DNA of 56,822 nt from Thiomargarita sp. (GCA_020718845.1 DYRG01000016.1:1-56822), one strand, 5' to 3'. Numbered from the stretch's first letter, positions 9,644 to 20,328 are shown. The notes: generated by a model from the sequence alone, not told the origin. Made by a program: numbers and translations.

Positions 9644-10576
9644 ATGGCAGAATTAAATTTTAATCAAGTCAATCTTATTGAAATCAATGAGTTGCAAGCG
9701 GGACAACGCATTGATAATTTTTTACTTAAATATTTGAAAAACCTCCCAAAAAGCCATTTGTATCGGATTTTAAGAAAGGGAGAAATTAGAGTGAATAAAG
9801 GGCGCATAAAACCCGATTATCGTTTAGAACAAAATGATATTATTCGTTTGCCGCCATTGCAATTAGAAACCAAAATCCCAACCGCTCCTTCTTCAAAATT
9901 ATTAGATTTATTAAGCAATTGTATTCTTCACGAAGATAAAGAATTATTAATTTTAAATAAACCTTCTGGGATTGCAGTGCATGGAGGAAGTGGGATTTCT
10001 AGCGGGGTAATTGAAGGGTTGCGAGGTTTATTTCCAAATGCCCCTTTTTTAGAATTAGTGCATCGATTAGATCGAGAAACCTCTGGTTGTTTATTAATTG
10101 CAAAGAAACCCGCTTTATTAAGACAATTACATGAACAATTGAGAAACCATGAGTTGGGAAAAATTTATTTAGCATTAGTAAAAGGCAAATGGAATCCTCT
10201 AATTACGCATATTAATGCACCATTACAACGTAATATTTTACATTCGGGTGAACGAATGGTAAAAGTTGAAGCAGATGGTAAAGAAGCACTTTCATATTTT
10301 CATTTGCGTCAACATTTCAAAAATGCGTCGTTTATGGAAATCAAATTAGCGACTGGAAGAACGCATCAAATCCGCGTGCATTCTACATTTGCAGGTCATC
10401 CATTGGCGGGCGATGACAAATATGGCGATTATGAATTTAATAAACAAATCAAAGAATTAGGATTAAACCGTTTATTTCTTCATGCGTGGAGAATTAAATT
10501 ACCACAATATGAAAAACCATTTCAAGCACCTTTAGATGATGCTTTAAAAAAGATTTTAGAAAAGCTACCAAAATAA
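9644..10576 (+). CDS. rluC: 23S rRNA pseudouridine synthase RluC
   Basis: A 310-residue protein with an N-terminal S4 RNA-binding domain (residues about 20-70) and the RluA-family catalytic motif HRLDRETSG with Asp143 as catalytic residue, then LVKGKW and GRTHQIRVH. RluC modifies U955, U2504 and U2580 in E. coli 23S rRNA. It starts 5 bases after the broken membrane protein gene, so it may depend on the same transcript. Confidence 0.92.
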   Translation: MAELNFNQVNLIEINELQAGQRIDNFLLKYLKNLPKSHLYRILRKGEIRVNKGRIKPDYRLEQNDIIRLPPLQLETKIPTAPSSKLLDLLSNCILHEDKELLILNKPSGIAVHGGSGISSGVIEGLRGLFPNAPFLELVHRLDRETSGCLLIAKKPALLRQLHEQLRNHELGKIYLALVKGKWNPLITHINAPLQRNILHSGERMVKVEADGKEALSYFHLRQHFKNASFMEIKLATGRTHQIRVHSTFAGHPLAGDDKYGDYEFNKQIKELGLNRLFLHAWRIKLPQYEKPFQAPLDDALKKILEKLPK

Positions 10577-10662
10577 TGATTTTTAATCTTGAAAACGGTG
10601 ACAAACGCCCAATAATGGTTTATTATCAAAAAACTTTTTCCAAACGATTGAGGAGTAAAACG

Positions 10663-11781
10663 ATGAAACCGACAACCAAATATTGGTTATCAATGATGCT
10701 TGCAGGAACTTTAGCATTTCCTGTATGGGCAACAGAGGAAATAACCGAAAATGATATTATTTCTGGCACAATGAACATCGATTTTAAAACCCGCACGAAC
10801 CGCGATAAAAGTGGTAAATTTGCCGATGGTTCTTCTGTTTTAGGTGTGAAGGACGAGTACAAAGTTAATATGCGTGTAGCGAAAACAACTGAGTTTTCTG
10901 GCACGATTTTGCGTCAACCCAAAGTTAAAATAAAACTTATTGGAACAGAAGCGCAAGCGGGCGTGTTACAATATGATTTGGCGTTGGCGGTTTTAAATCC
11001 AAAAGATTTGAATCAAAAGAAAAATGTTGGAAAATGGGTTGGAATTGCACCAATGGATGCAAGCAATACCTTTAATTTTGCAGGAAGCAAAGAAAATGAA
11101 TTGCGTATTACCGTTGATACAATGGGCAATGCACAGGGTTTCACTGATAAGTTTGCTGGGGCGTTAGTCGGCAAACAAGATAAGGGAGAAAATTGGCAAG
11201 ATAAATTGACTTCTTATACCTTTGAACGGGTGATTGGAACTAAGAAAGTTAAATTAGAAGCTAAAAAGGTTGATCCCGTGCAATTCAAAAATGTAGAACT
11301 TGCAAAAGGACCTTCTTCTATTTATCCTCATACAACTGTAAATGGACGTATGGATTTTGATTACCAAACAGGTAATTGGTATTTGAACAATATGCGTTTC
11401 AAATATAACCTTGATGGCAAAGATGTAGAAGATGTAGTTTCTGGAACAATCAAATGGGTTGAAGACCCTCAACGGGCAACCAATGGTAAAGGAAAATACG
11501 ATTTCAACGTCCGTTTCAACGAAGACAAATTTGCTGCTCAAACAACTGAAGCAGATGCTTTTGGAAATATGAATGATGAAGAGGCTTTCTTTGCGGTTGA
11601 TAATCGTGTACCCTCTTTAACGGGACAAGTGGATTATTTAGAAACAATGGTGGCGGGTTCTGAAGCTCCTACTGCAAGCCAAGTTACTTATAAATTGAAC
11701 GCGAACAAACTCACTAAACAACAAATCATGAATTTCTATAAATTGTGGATGTTGACAGTGGGTCCAATTAACGATGAATAA
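10663..11781 (+). CDS. Secreted protein of unknown function
   Basis: ATG 10663 is chosen because it has a strong ribosome-binding site (GAGGAG at 10650) and begins a signal peptide (about 23 residues, ending VWA). The frame is open further upstream to 10576, but that extension is not signal-like. The mature protein of about 350 residues is soluble, with alternating beta-type segments and no cysteine pattern or motif I recognise. It stands alone before a strong terminator. Confidence 0.75.
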   Translation: MKPTTKYWLSMMLAGTLAFPVWATEEITENDIISGTMNIDFKTRTNRDKSGKFADGSSVLGVKDEYKVNMRVAKTTEFSGTILRQPKVKIKLIGTEAQAGVLQYDLALAVLNPKDLNQKKNVGKWVGIAPMDASNTFNFAGSKENELRITVDTMGNAQGFTDKFAGALVGKQDKGENWQDKLTSYTFERVIGTKKVKLEAKKVDPVQFKNVELAKGPSSIYPHTTVNGRMDFDYQTGNWYLNNMRFKYNLDGKDVEDVVSGTIKWVEDPQRATNGKGKYDFNVRFNEDKFAAQTTEADAFGNMNDEEAFFAVDNRVPSLTGQVDYLETMVAGSEAPTASQVTYKLNANKLTKQQIMNFYKLWMLTVGPINDE

Positions 11782-11800
11782 TTGTTGTTTCTAGTTATAA

Positions 11801-11842
11801 AAAAACTCTGGTCGTTTTTAATTAAATTACCAGAGTTTTTTA
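11801..11842 (+). terminator. Rho-independent terminator
   Basis: A 12-bp perfect stem AAAAACTCTGGT / ACCAGAGTTTTT (11801-11812 with 11829-11840) and T-rich tail after the secreted protein gene. Confidence 0.9.
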
Positions 11843-11876
11843 TTTGAATGGATAGTGAAAATAAGGGAATATAAAC

Positions 11877-14800
11877 GTGATTTTAGCAGATATTTCAATT
11901 CATCGCCCTGTTTTAGCTACTGTGATGAGTTTAATGATTATTTTGATCGGGATTATTAGTTATCAACGTTTGTCAGTGCGTGAATATCCTAAAATTGATT
12001 CTCCTGTAGTATCAGTAAGAACCGTTTATACTGGAGCGAGTGCAGAAATTATAGAAAGTCAGGTAACAAAACCGTTAGAAAATTCTTTAGCAGGGATTGA
12101 AGGTATTAGAACAATTAAATCAATTAGCCGTGAGGAAGTGAGCCAAATTACGGTTGAATTTGTTTTAGAAAGAAACGTTGATTCGGCGGCAAATGATGTG
12201 AGAGATCGGGTTTCTCGAGTTCGAGGACAATTGCCTAAAGATTCAAAAGAACCAGTGGTTGCAAAAATTGAAGCAGATGCACAAGCAATCATTTGGTTAG
12301 CCCTTTCTAGTGATTTACAAAATGCGTTAGAAATTAGTGATCACGCCGACCGTTACATTGTGAGTCGCCTACAAACCCTAACAGGGGTTGCAAGTGTGAT
12401 TATTGGGGGAGAAAGACGCTATGCAATGCGCATTTGGTTAGATCGAGAAAGATTAGCGGCTTATAATTTAACCCCACAAGATGTAGAAAGTGCATTACAA
12501 AAACAAAATGTTGATATTCCTTCGGGACGTATTGAAAGTGTGCAAAGAGAATTTACAGTTTTTGCAGAAACTGATTTGAGAAACATTGAGCAATTTGAGA
12601 ATTTAATTATTAAGCAAACTAATGGTTATTCAGTACGTTTAAAAGACATTGGAAGTGCGCAATTAGGTGCATTAGATGAGCGTAATATTTTACGTTTTAT
12701 GAGTAATCCAGCGGTGGGTTTGGGAATTGTTAAACAATCTAATGCAAATACCTTAGAAGTTGCTCAAGCAGTTAGAAAGGAACTGCCTAATATTGAAAAG
12801 AGTTTGCCAAAAGGAATGAAAATCCAAATCGCTTTTGATACATCGGTATTTGTGGAGAAATCCATTGAAGCGGTTTATAAAACAATGTTAGAAGCGTTAG
12901 GTTTGGTTATTTTAGTCATTTTTTTATTTTTGAGAAACGTTAGAGCAACTCTAATTCCTTTTGTAACCATTCCAGTTTCTTTAATTGGTTCATTTATCTT
13001 TTTGTATGCCTTTAATTTTTCTATTAATGTTTTAACTTTATTAGGATTAGTTTTAGCCATTGGTTTGGTGGTTGATGATGCGATTGTAATGTTAGAAAAC
13101 ATTCATCGCCATATTGAAGAAGGAATGAAACCTTTTCAAGCGGCGGTTGCTGGGGCAAAAGAAATTGGTTTTGCGGTTTTAGCAATGACTTTTACTTTGG
13201 CGGCGGTTTTCTTACCTTTAACCTTTATTCCTGGAAATACGGGACGTTTGTTTGTCGAGTTTGCAATTACGGTTGCAGCAGCGGTATTAGTGTCGGGATT
13301 TGTTGCTTTAACTTTAACGCCCATGATGTGTTCAAAATTGCTCAAACATCAGGAGCATCATAATTGGTTTTATCAGGTTACTGAAAAAGGGTTAAATGGA
13401 TTAAATAACGGTTATCGCTGGCTATTAAAATATACTTTAAAAGCACGTTGGTTAATGTTAATTGTTTTCTTAGGAACAGGTTTTTCTTCATGGTGGTTAT
13501 TTACGCATTTGAAAACCGAATTAGCACCTTTAGAAGATCGAGGAAATATTGTTGGAATTGTGGTTGCTCCCGAAGGTGTAACTTTAGGATATACCGATAG
13601 TTATGCAAGAAAAGTTGAAGAATTGTATAGTGCAATTCCAGAAATGAGCAGTTTGTTTGTGGTGGTTGCACCTGGGTTAGAAAAACCTAATCCCGTGAAT
13701 AGTGCAATTGCATTTCTACGTTTAGTGGCATGGGAGAAACGTTCTCGAACACAACAAGAAATTGTGAAAACATTATTTCCTAAATTAGCAGGTTTGACAG
13801 GCGTTTTAGCATTTGCAATCAATCCTCCTTCATTGGGACAAAGTTTTCGTTCAACACCGTTGCAATTTATTGTGCAAGGAAATAGCTATCAACAGTTAGA
13901 AGAAATGACAAGCAAAATACTCAATAAAATGCGAGAAAATAAGCAATTATTTATGCCTGATAGTGATTTGAAATTAAACAAACCTCAATTGAGAGTAGAA
14001 ATCGACCGAGATAAAGCATCTGCCTTAGGTGTACAAATCGAAGAAATTGGAAGAACTTTAGAAACTTTGCTCGGTGGACGACAAGTCACGCGCTTTAAGA
14101 AAGACGGTGAGCAATACGATGTAATTGTAAAATTAAAAGATCAGGATCGCACAAAACCAGCAGATTTAACTTCGATTTTTATTCGTAATAAAACAGGGCA
14201 ACTCATTCAATTATCCAATTTGGTGAAAATAAAAGAAGCGGTTGCACCAAAAGAACTTAATCATTTTAATCGTTTAAGAGCAGTGATTTTATCCTCAAAT
14301 TTAGCCCCTAATTATACCTTAGGTGAAGCATTGCAATATATGGAAGAAATCGCAAAAGAAATTCTTCCGCCAACCATGCAAACTACTTTAGATGGACAAT
14401 CGAGAGAGTTAAAAGAATCGGGGCAAGCATTATATACAACTTTTGTGTTAGCATTAATCTTTATTTATTTGGTTCTCGCGGCGCAATTTGAGAGTTTCAA
14501 AAGCCCGTTAATCATTTTATTCACTGTTCCTTTAGCATTGATGGGAGCATTGCTTGCATTATTATTAGCGGGACAAACCCTAAATGTATATAGTCAAATT
14601 GGTTTGGTGATGTTAGTAGGATTGATTACAAAACACGGGATTTTGATTGTAGAATTTGCTAATCAATTGCAAGCAAAAGGGATGAATATTTATGATGCAG
14701 TAATTGAAGCATCGACATTACGTTTGCGCCCGATTTTAATGACGACGGCAGCAATGGTTTTGGGAGCATTACCTTTAGCATTGGCAAATGGTGCAGGGGC

Positions 14801-14951
14801 AGAAAGTCGTTTGCCGATTGGGTGGGTTATTGTGGGAGGATTGACGTTAGGAACGATTTTAACATTGTTCATTATTCCTAGCATTTATACCTTTTTAGGT
14901 AAGCGCAAAATGATTAAAAATATTGAGGAAGATTATGTGGTTACGCATTAA
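11877..14951 (+). CDS. RND-family efflux transporter permease (HAE1-like)
   Basis: A 1024-residue inner-membrane pump. It shows the N-terminal helix, two large periplasmic regions and the proton-relay pair Asp400-Asp401 in GLVVDDAIVMLEN on TM4. It also has the family motif GxSRPI-like IHRPV near the start, and a second half with internal symmetry. The start is GTG. RND pumps work with a membrane fusion protein and an outer membrane channel, but neither gene is adjacent, so partners must be elsewhere. The substrate cannot be told from sequence. Confidence 0.9.
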   Translation: MILADISIHRPVLATVMSLMIILIGIISYQRLSVREYPKIDSPVVSVRTVYTGASAEIIESQVTKPLENSLAGIEGIRTIKSISREEVSQITVEFVLERNVDSAANDVRDRVSRVRGQLPKDSKEPVVAKIEADAQAIIWLALSSDLQNALEISDHADRYIVSRLQTLTGVASVIIGGERRYAMRIWLDRERLAAYNLTPQDVESALQKQNVDIPSGRIESVQREFTVFAETDLRNIEQFENLIIKQTNGYSVRLKDIGSAQLGALDERNILRFMSNPAVGLGIVKQSNANTLEVAQAVRKELPNIEKSLPKGMKIQIAFDTSVFVEKSIEAVYKTMLEALGLVILVIFLFLRNVRATLIPFVTIPVSLIGSFIFLYAFNFSINVLTLLGLVLAIGLVVDDAIVMLENIHRHIEEGMKPFQAAVAGAKEIGFAVLAMTFTLAAVFLPLTFIPGNTGRLFVEFAITVAAAVLVSGFVALTLTPMMCSKLLKHQEHHNWFYQVTEKGLNGLNNGYRWLLKYTLKARWLMLIVFLGTGFSSWWLFTHLKTELAPLEDRGNIVGIVVAPEGVTLGYTDSYARKVEELYSAIPEMSSLFVVVAPGLEKPNPVNSAIAFLRLVAWEKRSRTQQEIVKTLFPKLAGLTGVLAFAINPPSLGQSFRSTPLQFIVQGNSYQQLEEMTSKILNKMRENKQLFMPDSDLKLNKPQLRVEIDRDKASALGVQIEEIGRTLETLLGGRQVTRFKKDGEQYDVIVKLKDQDRTKPADLTSIFIRNKTGQLIQLSNLVKIKEAVAPKELNHFNRLRAVILSSNLAPNYTLGEALQYMEEIAKEILPPTMQTTLDGQSRELKESGQALYTTFVLALIFIYLVLAAQFESFKSPLIILFTVPLALMGALLALLLAGQTLNVYSQIGLVMLVGLITKHGILIVEFANQLQAKGMNIYDAVIEASTLRLRPILMTTAAMVLGALPLALANGAGAESRLPIGWVIVGGLTLGTILTLFIIPSIYTFLGKRKMIKNIEEDYVVTH

Positions 14952-15013
14952 TACCTTGAATTTTAAAATTATGCGCTTATAATAAAGTTTTCTTAATTTC
15001 GAAGGATTTAAAC

Positions 15014-15466
15014 ATGAAAAAAATAGTATTAGCCGCTTCTTTAAGTTTATTAGCAACCGGATTGCAAGCCGATGATATTAAACCAGAGAAAGCAATTGAA
15101 TATCGCCAATCGGTTTATAATGTCATGGGTTGGCATTTCAAAACGATGGGTGCAATGGTGAAAGGTGAAATGCCTTTTAATAAAGAAGTTTTCGCAAAGA
15201 AAGCAGAAATTGTTGCTTTTATGAGTCCATTACCTGGCGAGGGTTTTATTAAGGGAACAAGTTCAAAAGAAGTTCCTGAAAGCAAAGCTAAAGCAATTTT
15301 GTGGGAAAAAATGGATGATGTGAAAGCAAAATCTCAAGATTCTCAGAAAGAAACCAAAGCCTTAGCAGAGATTGCAAAAGCAGGGGATGAAAAAGCAATC
15401 AAAGAACAATTTGGTAAAACTGCTAAAACTTGCAAAGCCTGTCACGACGATTACCGCGAAGAGTAA
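15014..15466 (+). CDS. Cytochrome c' (class II c-type cytochrome)
   Basis: A 150-residue protein with a signal peptide (residues 1-19) and one C-terminal heme motif CKACH (Cys140, Cys143, His144), the layout of cytochrome c'. The body is predicted helical, as in the four-helix bundle. These periplasmic proteins bind NO and are often linked to nitrosative stress or denitrification. The gene stands alone between two terminator-bounded units. Confidence 0.92.
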   Translation: MKKIVLAASLSLLATGLQADDIKPEKAIEYRQSVYNVMGWHFKTMGAMVKGEMPFNKEVFAKKAEIVAFMSPLPGEGFIKGTSSKEVPESKAKAILWEKMDDVKAKSQDSQKETKALAEIAKAGDEKAIKEQFGKTAKTCKACHDDYREE

Positions 15467-15481
15467 TCATTTTTAGCTATA

Positions 15482-15521
15482 AAAAAAGTCGCTTTTTAAT
15501 TTAAAGAAAGCGGCTTTTTTT
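15482..15521 (+). terminator. Rho-independent terminator of the cytochrome c' gene
   Basis: Stem AAAAAAGTCGCTTT (15482-15495) with AAAGCGGCTTTTTT (15507-15520), one G-T pair, T tail. Confidence 0.88.
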
Positions 15522-15668
15522 AATGGTATAAATTTCCTTTATTTGTTCATAATTATTTATATAACTTTTTAGGGTTTTGTGTGCTCAAATAAGTCAAAAA
15601 AGAACCGCACAACTTGATCACTTTTGGGTAAAATGAGGTTTAAATACTATTTTTTGGAGAGGAAAACC

Positions 15669-16550
15669 ATGTCCACATTGTATGATTCTTCGGTGCGCAG
15701 TTTGCCGTTGTTGCATAAAGGCAAAGTCCGCGATATTTATGGGATTGATGATAAACATTTGCTTATCGTCACGACTGATCGGTTATCGGCGTTCGACGTG
15801 GTGTTGCCCGATCCGATTCCCAACAAAGGCAAGGTTTTAACCGCGTTGTCGTTATTTTGGGGCAATTTTACCCGCGATATTTTACCAAATCACTTTACAA
15901 ATCTTGCACTTAGCGATGTTTTAACAAACGCCGATGAACGTGCGCCGCTCGAAGGTCAAGCGATGATTGTTAGAAAACTCAAAGCCTTACCCGTCGAAGC
16001 GATTGTGCGGGGTTATTTGGTCGGATCGGGTTGGAAAGATTATCAAAAAACGGGCGCAGTGTGTGGGATTGGATTGCCCGCAGGTTTGCAACAAGCCGCG
16101 CAATTGCCCGACCCGATTTTCACGCCATCAACCAAAGTCGCCGTCGGTGAACATGACGAAAACGTCGATTTTGCTCACATTTCAAATCTTATCGGCGAAG
16201 AAATGGCAAATAAAGTGAGAAATGCAGCATTACAACTTTATTTGAGAGCGCGTGAATATGCGGCATCGAGAGGAATTATGATTGCCGATACTAAGTTTGA
16301 ATTTGGAATGGATGACGATGGTAATTTGGTTTTAATCGACGAAGTTCTTACCCCAGATTCTTCTCGTTTTTGGCCCGCCGATCAATATCAATTAGGGATT
16401 TCTCCGCCGAGTTTCGACAAACAGTTTGTTCGTGACTATTTAGAAACCTTAGATTGGAACAAAAAAGCTCCCGCGCCTCATTTGCCACCAGAAATCCTTA
16501 ATAAAACCGCTGACAAATATCACGAAGCTCAAACTCGTTTAATGTCATGA
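15669..16550 (+). CDS. purC: SAICAR synthase (phosphoribosylaminoimidazole-succinocarboxamide synthase)
   Basis: It joins CAIR and aspartate using ATP in purine synthesis. The motifs [24 protein letters not shown] and [13 protein letters not shown] are all present. ATG 15669 with GGAGAGGA in front gives 293 residues, the length of the longer, yeast-Ade1-like PurC type; a further upstream in-frame start at 15624 is not supported. The next gene overlaps its stop by 4 bases (ATGA), so translation is probably coupled. Confidence 0.95.
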   Translation: MSTLYDSSVRSLPLLHKGKVRDIYGIDDKHLLIVTTDRLSAFDVVLPDPIPNKGKVLTALSLFWGNFTRDILPNHFTNLALSDVLTNADERAPLEGQAMIVRKLKALPVEAIVRGYLVGSGWKDYQKTGAVCGIGLPAGLQQAAQLPDPIFTPSTKVAVGEHDENVDFAHISNLIGEEMANKVRNAALQLYLRAREYAASRGIMIADTKFEFGMDDDGNLVLIDEVLTPDSSRFWPADQYQLGISPPSFDKQFVRDYLETLDWNKKAPAPHLPPEILNKTADKYHEAQTRLMS

Positions 16551-17344
16551 ACGCCGTTGCTTTAGGGTGGATTACCGCCCTTTGTTATCTCGTTGCAATT
16601 ACCCGTGTTTCGTGGAGTTGCTCACCTTCATTACGAACCCAATTTTGGAGTTTGGCAAGCCTTGCTGTTATTCTCCACGCATGGGTTTTGTACATTGGAA
16701 TTTTGAGCATTTCCAACGGAATGCAATTAGGCTTTTTCAATGCCGCTTCTTTAATCACTTGGGTAATTGCATTGTTCTTATTAATTGCAATGTGGTTCAA
16801 ACCCGTCGATAATTTAGCGGTTGTTTTATTTCCAATGGCGGCGATTGCAGTTTCTGCGGCGGCGTATTTTCCTAACACCCGTGTTTTAAGTTTAAATACC
16901 CTGCCAGTGGGTGTAAGTTTGCATATTATTACCGCGATTTTGGCGTATAGTTTGTTAAGTTTGAGTGCGTTACAAGCCTTATTCGTTGCGATGCAAGATC
17001 ATTATTTGCACCAACATCGTCCTGTTAGAATTATGTGTTGGCTTCCTCCCTTACAAATCATGGAAACCTTGCTCTTTCAAATCATGGGTGCGGGTTTCAT
17101 GTTGCTCACTTTAAGTTTAATTAGTGGGGGCTTATTTTTAGAGAATATTTTTGCCCAGCATTTAGTTCATAAAACCGTGCTTTCTTTATTAGCGTGGTTA
17201 GTATTTGGAGTTTTATTGTGGGGACGTTGGAAATATGGTTGGCGTGGAAGAAAAGTTATTCGTTGGATTTTAATGGGTTTTTTAATTCTCATGATTGCTT
17301 ATTTTGGGAGCAAATTAGTCCTAGAATTTATTTTAAAACGCTAG
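16547..17344 (+). CDS. ypjD: Inner membrane protein YpjD / cytochrome c assembly-like (CcsA/HemX family)
   Basis: A 265-residue polytopic protein with about eight hydrophobic segments, including the [20 protein letters not shown] helix typical of YpjD/CcsA-related proteins. These are related to heme-handling membrane proteins, but the tryptophan-rich heme loop of true CcsA is not obvious. In many gammaproteobacteria ypjD lies near ffh and corC-type genes; here it overlaps purC by 4 bases. The family call is good, but the function is poorly known. Confidence 0.8.
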   Translation: MNAVALGWITALCYLVAITRVSWSCSPSLRTQFWSLASLAVILHAWVLYIGILSISNGMQLGFFNAASLITWVIALFLLIAMWFKPVDNLAVVLFPMAAIAVSAAAYFPNTRVLSLNTLPVGVSLHIITAILAYSLLSLSALQALFVAMQDHYLHQHRPVRIMCWLPPLQIMETLLFQIMGAGFMLLTLSLISGGLFLENIFAQHLVHKTVLSLLAWLVFGVLLWGRWKYGWRGRKVIRWILMGFLILMIAYFGSKLVLEFILKR

Positions 17345-17408
17345 TTGACAACTCTTTTTATTTTGGATAAGCTGTACTTTTCAAACCACACTTAGGAGTA
17401 ATAAAACA

Positions 17409-17675
17409 ATGGATGCATTTATAGGGTTAATTTGCCTTTTTCCTCAAAATTCTTACAACACTTTTGTTCCAAGAGGAGAATGGATGAGATGCGATGGGCG
17501 AACATTACAAGTTTCTCGATACCCAGCATTATATGCTGTGATTGGTAGAGAGTTTGGTGGAAATGGGAGCACAGAGTTTGCTATTCCAAACATTCCTCCT
17601 CTTAAACCAGCTAATGGCGGAGATGTTGATTATTATATTTGTATAAATGGAATATTTCCTCAAGATAATTCCTAA
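17409..17675 (+). CDS. Stand-alone phage tail collar domain protein
   Basis: The 88-residue protein is almost exactly one tail collar domain: G-E-WMRCDGRTLQVSRYP, then LYAVIGREFGGNGSTEFAIPN, and a C-terminal YYICINGIFP strand. This is the pattern of phage tail fibre collars and of bacterial microcystin-dependent-protein-like (MdpB) genes. There is no signal peptide and no neighbouring phage gene. A ribosome-binding site (AGGAG) and its own terminator indicate an expressed gene, possibly a tailocin or adhesion piece taken over by the host. Confidence 0.85.
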   Translation: MDAFIGLICLFPQNSYNTFVPRGEWMRCDGRTLQVSRYPALYAVIGREFGGNGSTEFAIPNIPPLKPANGGDVDYYICINGIFPQDNS

Positions 17676-17693
17676 TTTTTAGTATTAAAAAAC

Positions 17694-17729
17694 AGGCGGC
17701 ATTTAGAAATAAATGTTGCCTATTTTTTT
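17694..17729 (+). terminator. Rho-independent terminator of the collar-domain gene
   Basis: 12-bp stem AGGCGGCATTTA / TAAATGTTGCCT with GAAA loop and a run of T. Confidence 0.9.
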
Positions 17730-17861
17730 GGCAGCGATTGATTAATTTAATTTCTTTTATTTCCACGCCGTTGGGTTTTTAATTATTTTTTATTTTGGAC
17801 GGGTTAGGGTAGAATAATTGAATTTTGCTTGAGTGGCTTGTTTCCCAACTTACATAACCCT

Positions 17862-18818
17862 ATGAATGAATTAAACTTTTTGGATTTTGAACAACCCATC
17901 GCGGAACTCGAAGCGAAAATCGAACAGTTACGCTATGTTAGCAGTGATGCCGAAGTCAATATTTCCGAAGAAATCAATCGCTTACAAACTAAAAGTAATG
18001 ATTTAACGCGGTCGATTTTCACCAATTTAACTTCGTGGCAAATCTCAAAACTCTCCCGCCATCCGCAACGCCCCTATACGCTGGATTACATTAAGCGCAT
18101 TTTCACCGATTTTGAGGAATTGCACGGTGATCGTGCGTTTGCCGATGATAAAGCGATTGTGGCGGGTTTGGCGCGTTTTCGTGATCAACCCGTGATGATT
18201 ATTGGTCATCAAAAAGGGCGTGACACCAAAGAAAAAATCGCCCGTAATTTTGGAATGCCGCGCCCCGAAGGGTATCGTAAAGCATTGAGATTAATGAAAT
18301 TAGCGGAACGGTTTCGGATTCCGATTTTGACTTTTATCGACACGCCCGGCGCATATCCGGGGATCGATGCCGAAGAACGCAACCAAAGTGAGGCAATCGC
18401 CCGCAATTTGATGGAAATGTCGCGTTTAAGAACCCCTGTGATTTGTACTGTGATCGGCGAAGGCGGATCGGGCGGGGCGTTGGCAATTGGGGTTGGTGAT
18501 TTAGTGTATATGCTTGAATATAGTACTTATTCTGTAATTTCTCCCGAAGGTTGCGCGTCGATTTTGTGGAAAAGTGCCGACAAAGCCCCCGATGCTGCCG
18601 AAGCAATGGGAATCACTGCTAAACGCTTGTTAGAATTAGGATTAATTGAAAAAATCATCCCCGAACCTCTCGGCGGTGCGCATCGAAGTATCGACGATAT
18701 GGCAAACAATTTGGCAAATGCGTTATATGACGGATTGCAAATTCTTCAAGCAAAACCGTTAGATACGTTAGTCGATGCACGTTATCAACGCTTTATGAAA
18801 TTGGGTTTGCAAGAATGA
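17862..18818 (+). CDS. accA: Acetyl-CoA carboxylase carboxyltransferase alpha subunit
   Basis: AccA with AccD transfers carboxyl from biotin to acetyl-CoA in fatty acid synthesis. The 318-residue protein begins with [16 protein letters not shown], as in the family, which fixes ATG 17862 over the upstream TTG 17829. Crotonase-type motifs IDTPGAYPG and [12 protein letters not shown] are present. It overlaps proB by 4 bases (ATGA). Confidence 0.97.
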   Translation: MNELNFLDFEQPIAELEAKIEQLRYVSSDAEVNISEEINRLQTKSNDLTRSIFTNLTSWQISKLSRHPQRPYTLDYIKRIFTDFEELHGDRAFADDKAIVAGLARFRDQPVMIIGHQKGRDTKEKIARNFGMPRPEGYRKALRLMKLAERFRIPILTFIDTPGAYPGIDAEERNQSEAIARNLMEMSRLRTPVICTVIGEGGSGGALAIGVGDLVYMLEYSTYSVISPEGCASILWKSADKAPDAAEAMGITAKRLLELGLIEKIIPEPLGGAHRSIDDMANNLANALYDGLQILQAKPLDTLVDARYQRFMKLGLQE

Positions 18819-19966
18819 ACACGAATCGGCGGACTGACATTGGGCACACTTCGCGTTGGGTGATTAAAATCGGCAGCGCGCTTATTACAGCGGACGGGCG
18901 GGGTTTGGATCGAACGCTCATCGAAAGTTGGGTCGAGCAAATCGCACAACTGCGTCAAATGGGCAAACAAGTCGTGTTGGTATCGTCGGGCGCGGTCGCG
19001 GAAGGCATGGCAAGACTTCAATGGAAACAACGACCTAGCGAACTTTATAAACTCCAAGCTGCCGCAGCGGTCGGTCAAATGGGAGTCGTGCAAACTTACG
19101 AATCTTTTTTCCAAAAACACGGTTTGCACACCGCGCAAGTTCTTTTAACGCATGAAGATTTAGCGAATCGTGAACGTTATTTGAACGCTCGCAGCACCTT
19201 GCAAACCCTTTTAGATTTAGGGGTTGTGCCGGTCATCAACGAAAACGACACCGTTGCGACCGCAGAAATTCGGCTCGGCGATAATGACACGTTGGGCGGA
19301 TTGGTGACGAATTTGTTAGAGGCTGATTTACTTGTGATTTTGACCGATCAACAAGGCTTCTTCAGCGACGATCCCCGCAAAAATTCTTTGGCAACGTTAA
19401 TTAGCGAAGGTCAAGCCGACGATCCGACATTATTAGCGATGGCGAGTCCGTCGGGTGGGGCGTTGGGGCGCGGCGGGATGCAAACCAAACTTCTCGCGGC
19501 GCAACGAGCGGCAAAATCGGGCGCGGCAACGTGGATTGCGTGGGGACGTTTGCCTAACGTGTTGTTAAATCTAGCAAATGGAGATGAGATTGGCACATTA
19601 CTTTTGCCTTCACAGCCGCCGATTGCCGCACGAAAACGTTGGTTAGCGTCACATTTGCACAAACGCGGGACATTATGGTTAAACGACGGCGCGGCGGATC
19701 GTTTATGCAAATCGGGCGCGAGTTTATTAGCGGTTGGGGTTACAAAAATTGAAGGAACTTTTCAACGCGGAGAAATGGTGATTTGTTTAAATTCAAATGA
19801 TCAAGAAATCGCTCGCGGTTTAATCAATTATAACGCCGATGAAACCCGTAAAATCATTGGACAATCAAGCGATAAATTTGTTGAATTATTAGGTTACATC
19901 GACGAATCTGAATTAATTCACCGCGATAATCTTATTTTGGTAGTGATGCAAAATATGGTGACATAG
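18815..19966 (+). CDS. proB: Glutamate 5-kinase
   Basis: It phosphorylates glutamate as the first step of proline synthesis. Residues about 13-255 form the amino-acid kinase domain ([47 protein letters not shown]-like GRGGMQTK). The C-terminal PUA domain runs from about 285 to 365. The length (383) is normal. It is translationally coupled to accA by a 4-base overlap. Confidence 0.96.
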   Translation: MNTNRRTDIGHTSRWVIKIGSALITADGRGLDRTLIESWVEQIAQLRQMGKQVVLVSSGAVAEGMARLQWKQRPSELYKLQAAAAVGQMGVVQTYESFFQKHGLHTAQVLLTHEDLANRERYLNARSTLQTLLDLGVVPVINENDTVATAEIRLGDNDTLGGLVTNLLEADLLVILTDQQGFFSDDPRKNSLATLISEGQADDPTLLAMASPSGGALGRGGMQTKLLAAQRAAKSGAATWIAWGRLPNVLLNLANGDEIGTLLLPSQPPIAARKRWLASHLHKRGTLWLNDGAADRLCKSGASLLAVGVTKIEGTFQRGEMVICLNSNDQEIARGLINYNADETRKIIGQSSDKFVELLGYIDESELIHRDNLILVVMQNMVT

Positions 19967-20033
19967 CAATATTACACCACTCAAATCTGCTAGTGGAAAT
20001 TGATTTGAAATACTTTCTACCAATCTTCCCATT

Positions 20034-20264
20034 GGTTTCTTATTAGATGCGTTGAAATATGGTTGTCCGCTGCATGGAGGAATTACGTTTGGTTTGGATC
20101 GTTTGGTGATGTTAATGAGTGGAGCAACTTCTATTCGTGATGTGATTGCATTTCCTAAAACACAAACCGCTGCTTGTCCTTTAACTTCCGCGCCTTCTCC
20201 CGCGAATGAAACGCAATTAAGAGAATTAAATCTGTGTCTGAGAAAAATTGAGAAAGCTGAGTAA
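20034..20264 (+). pseudogene. aspS: 3' remnant of aspartyl-tRNA synthetase
   Basis: The frame from 20034 reads [16 protein letters not shown] and then [28 protein letters not shown]: the class II motif 3 and C-terminus of AspRS, ending at the natural terminus. Nothing before 20034 matches; the catalytic core, motif 1 and motif 2 and the anticodon-binding domain are missing. It is therefore a fragment of about 76 codons of a gene normally near 590. The conserved motif 3 arginine is retained, so decay is recent or the piece is a duplication by-product. Confidence 0.88.
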
Positions 20265-20278
20265 TTTTTTGAAATAAA

Positions 20279-20313
20279 TTTCCTGTTCTACGTTCGAGCG
20301 TAAAAACAGGGAA
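20279..20313 (+). terminator. Hairpin after the aspS remnant
   Basis: Stem TTTCCTGTT / AACAGGGAA with an inner TACG/CGTA stem. The tail is not T-rich, so it may be a weak or bidirectional terminator. Confidence 0.4.
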
Positions 20314-20328
20314 TTACAAATAAAAAAT

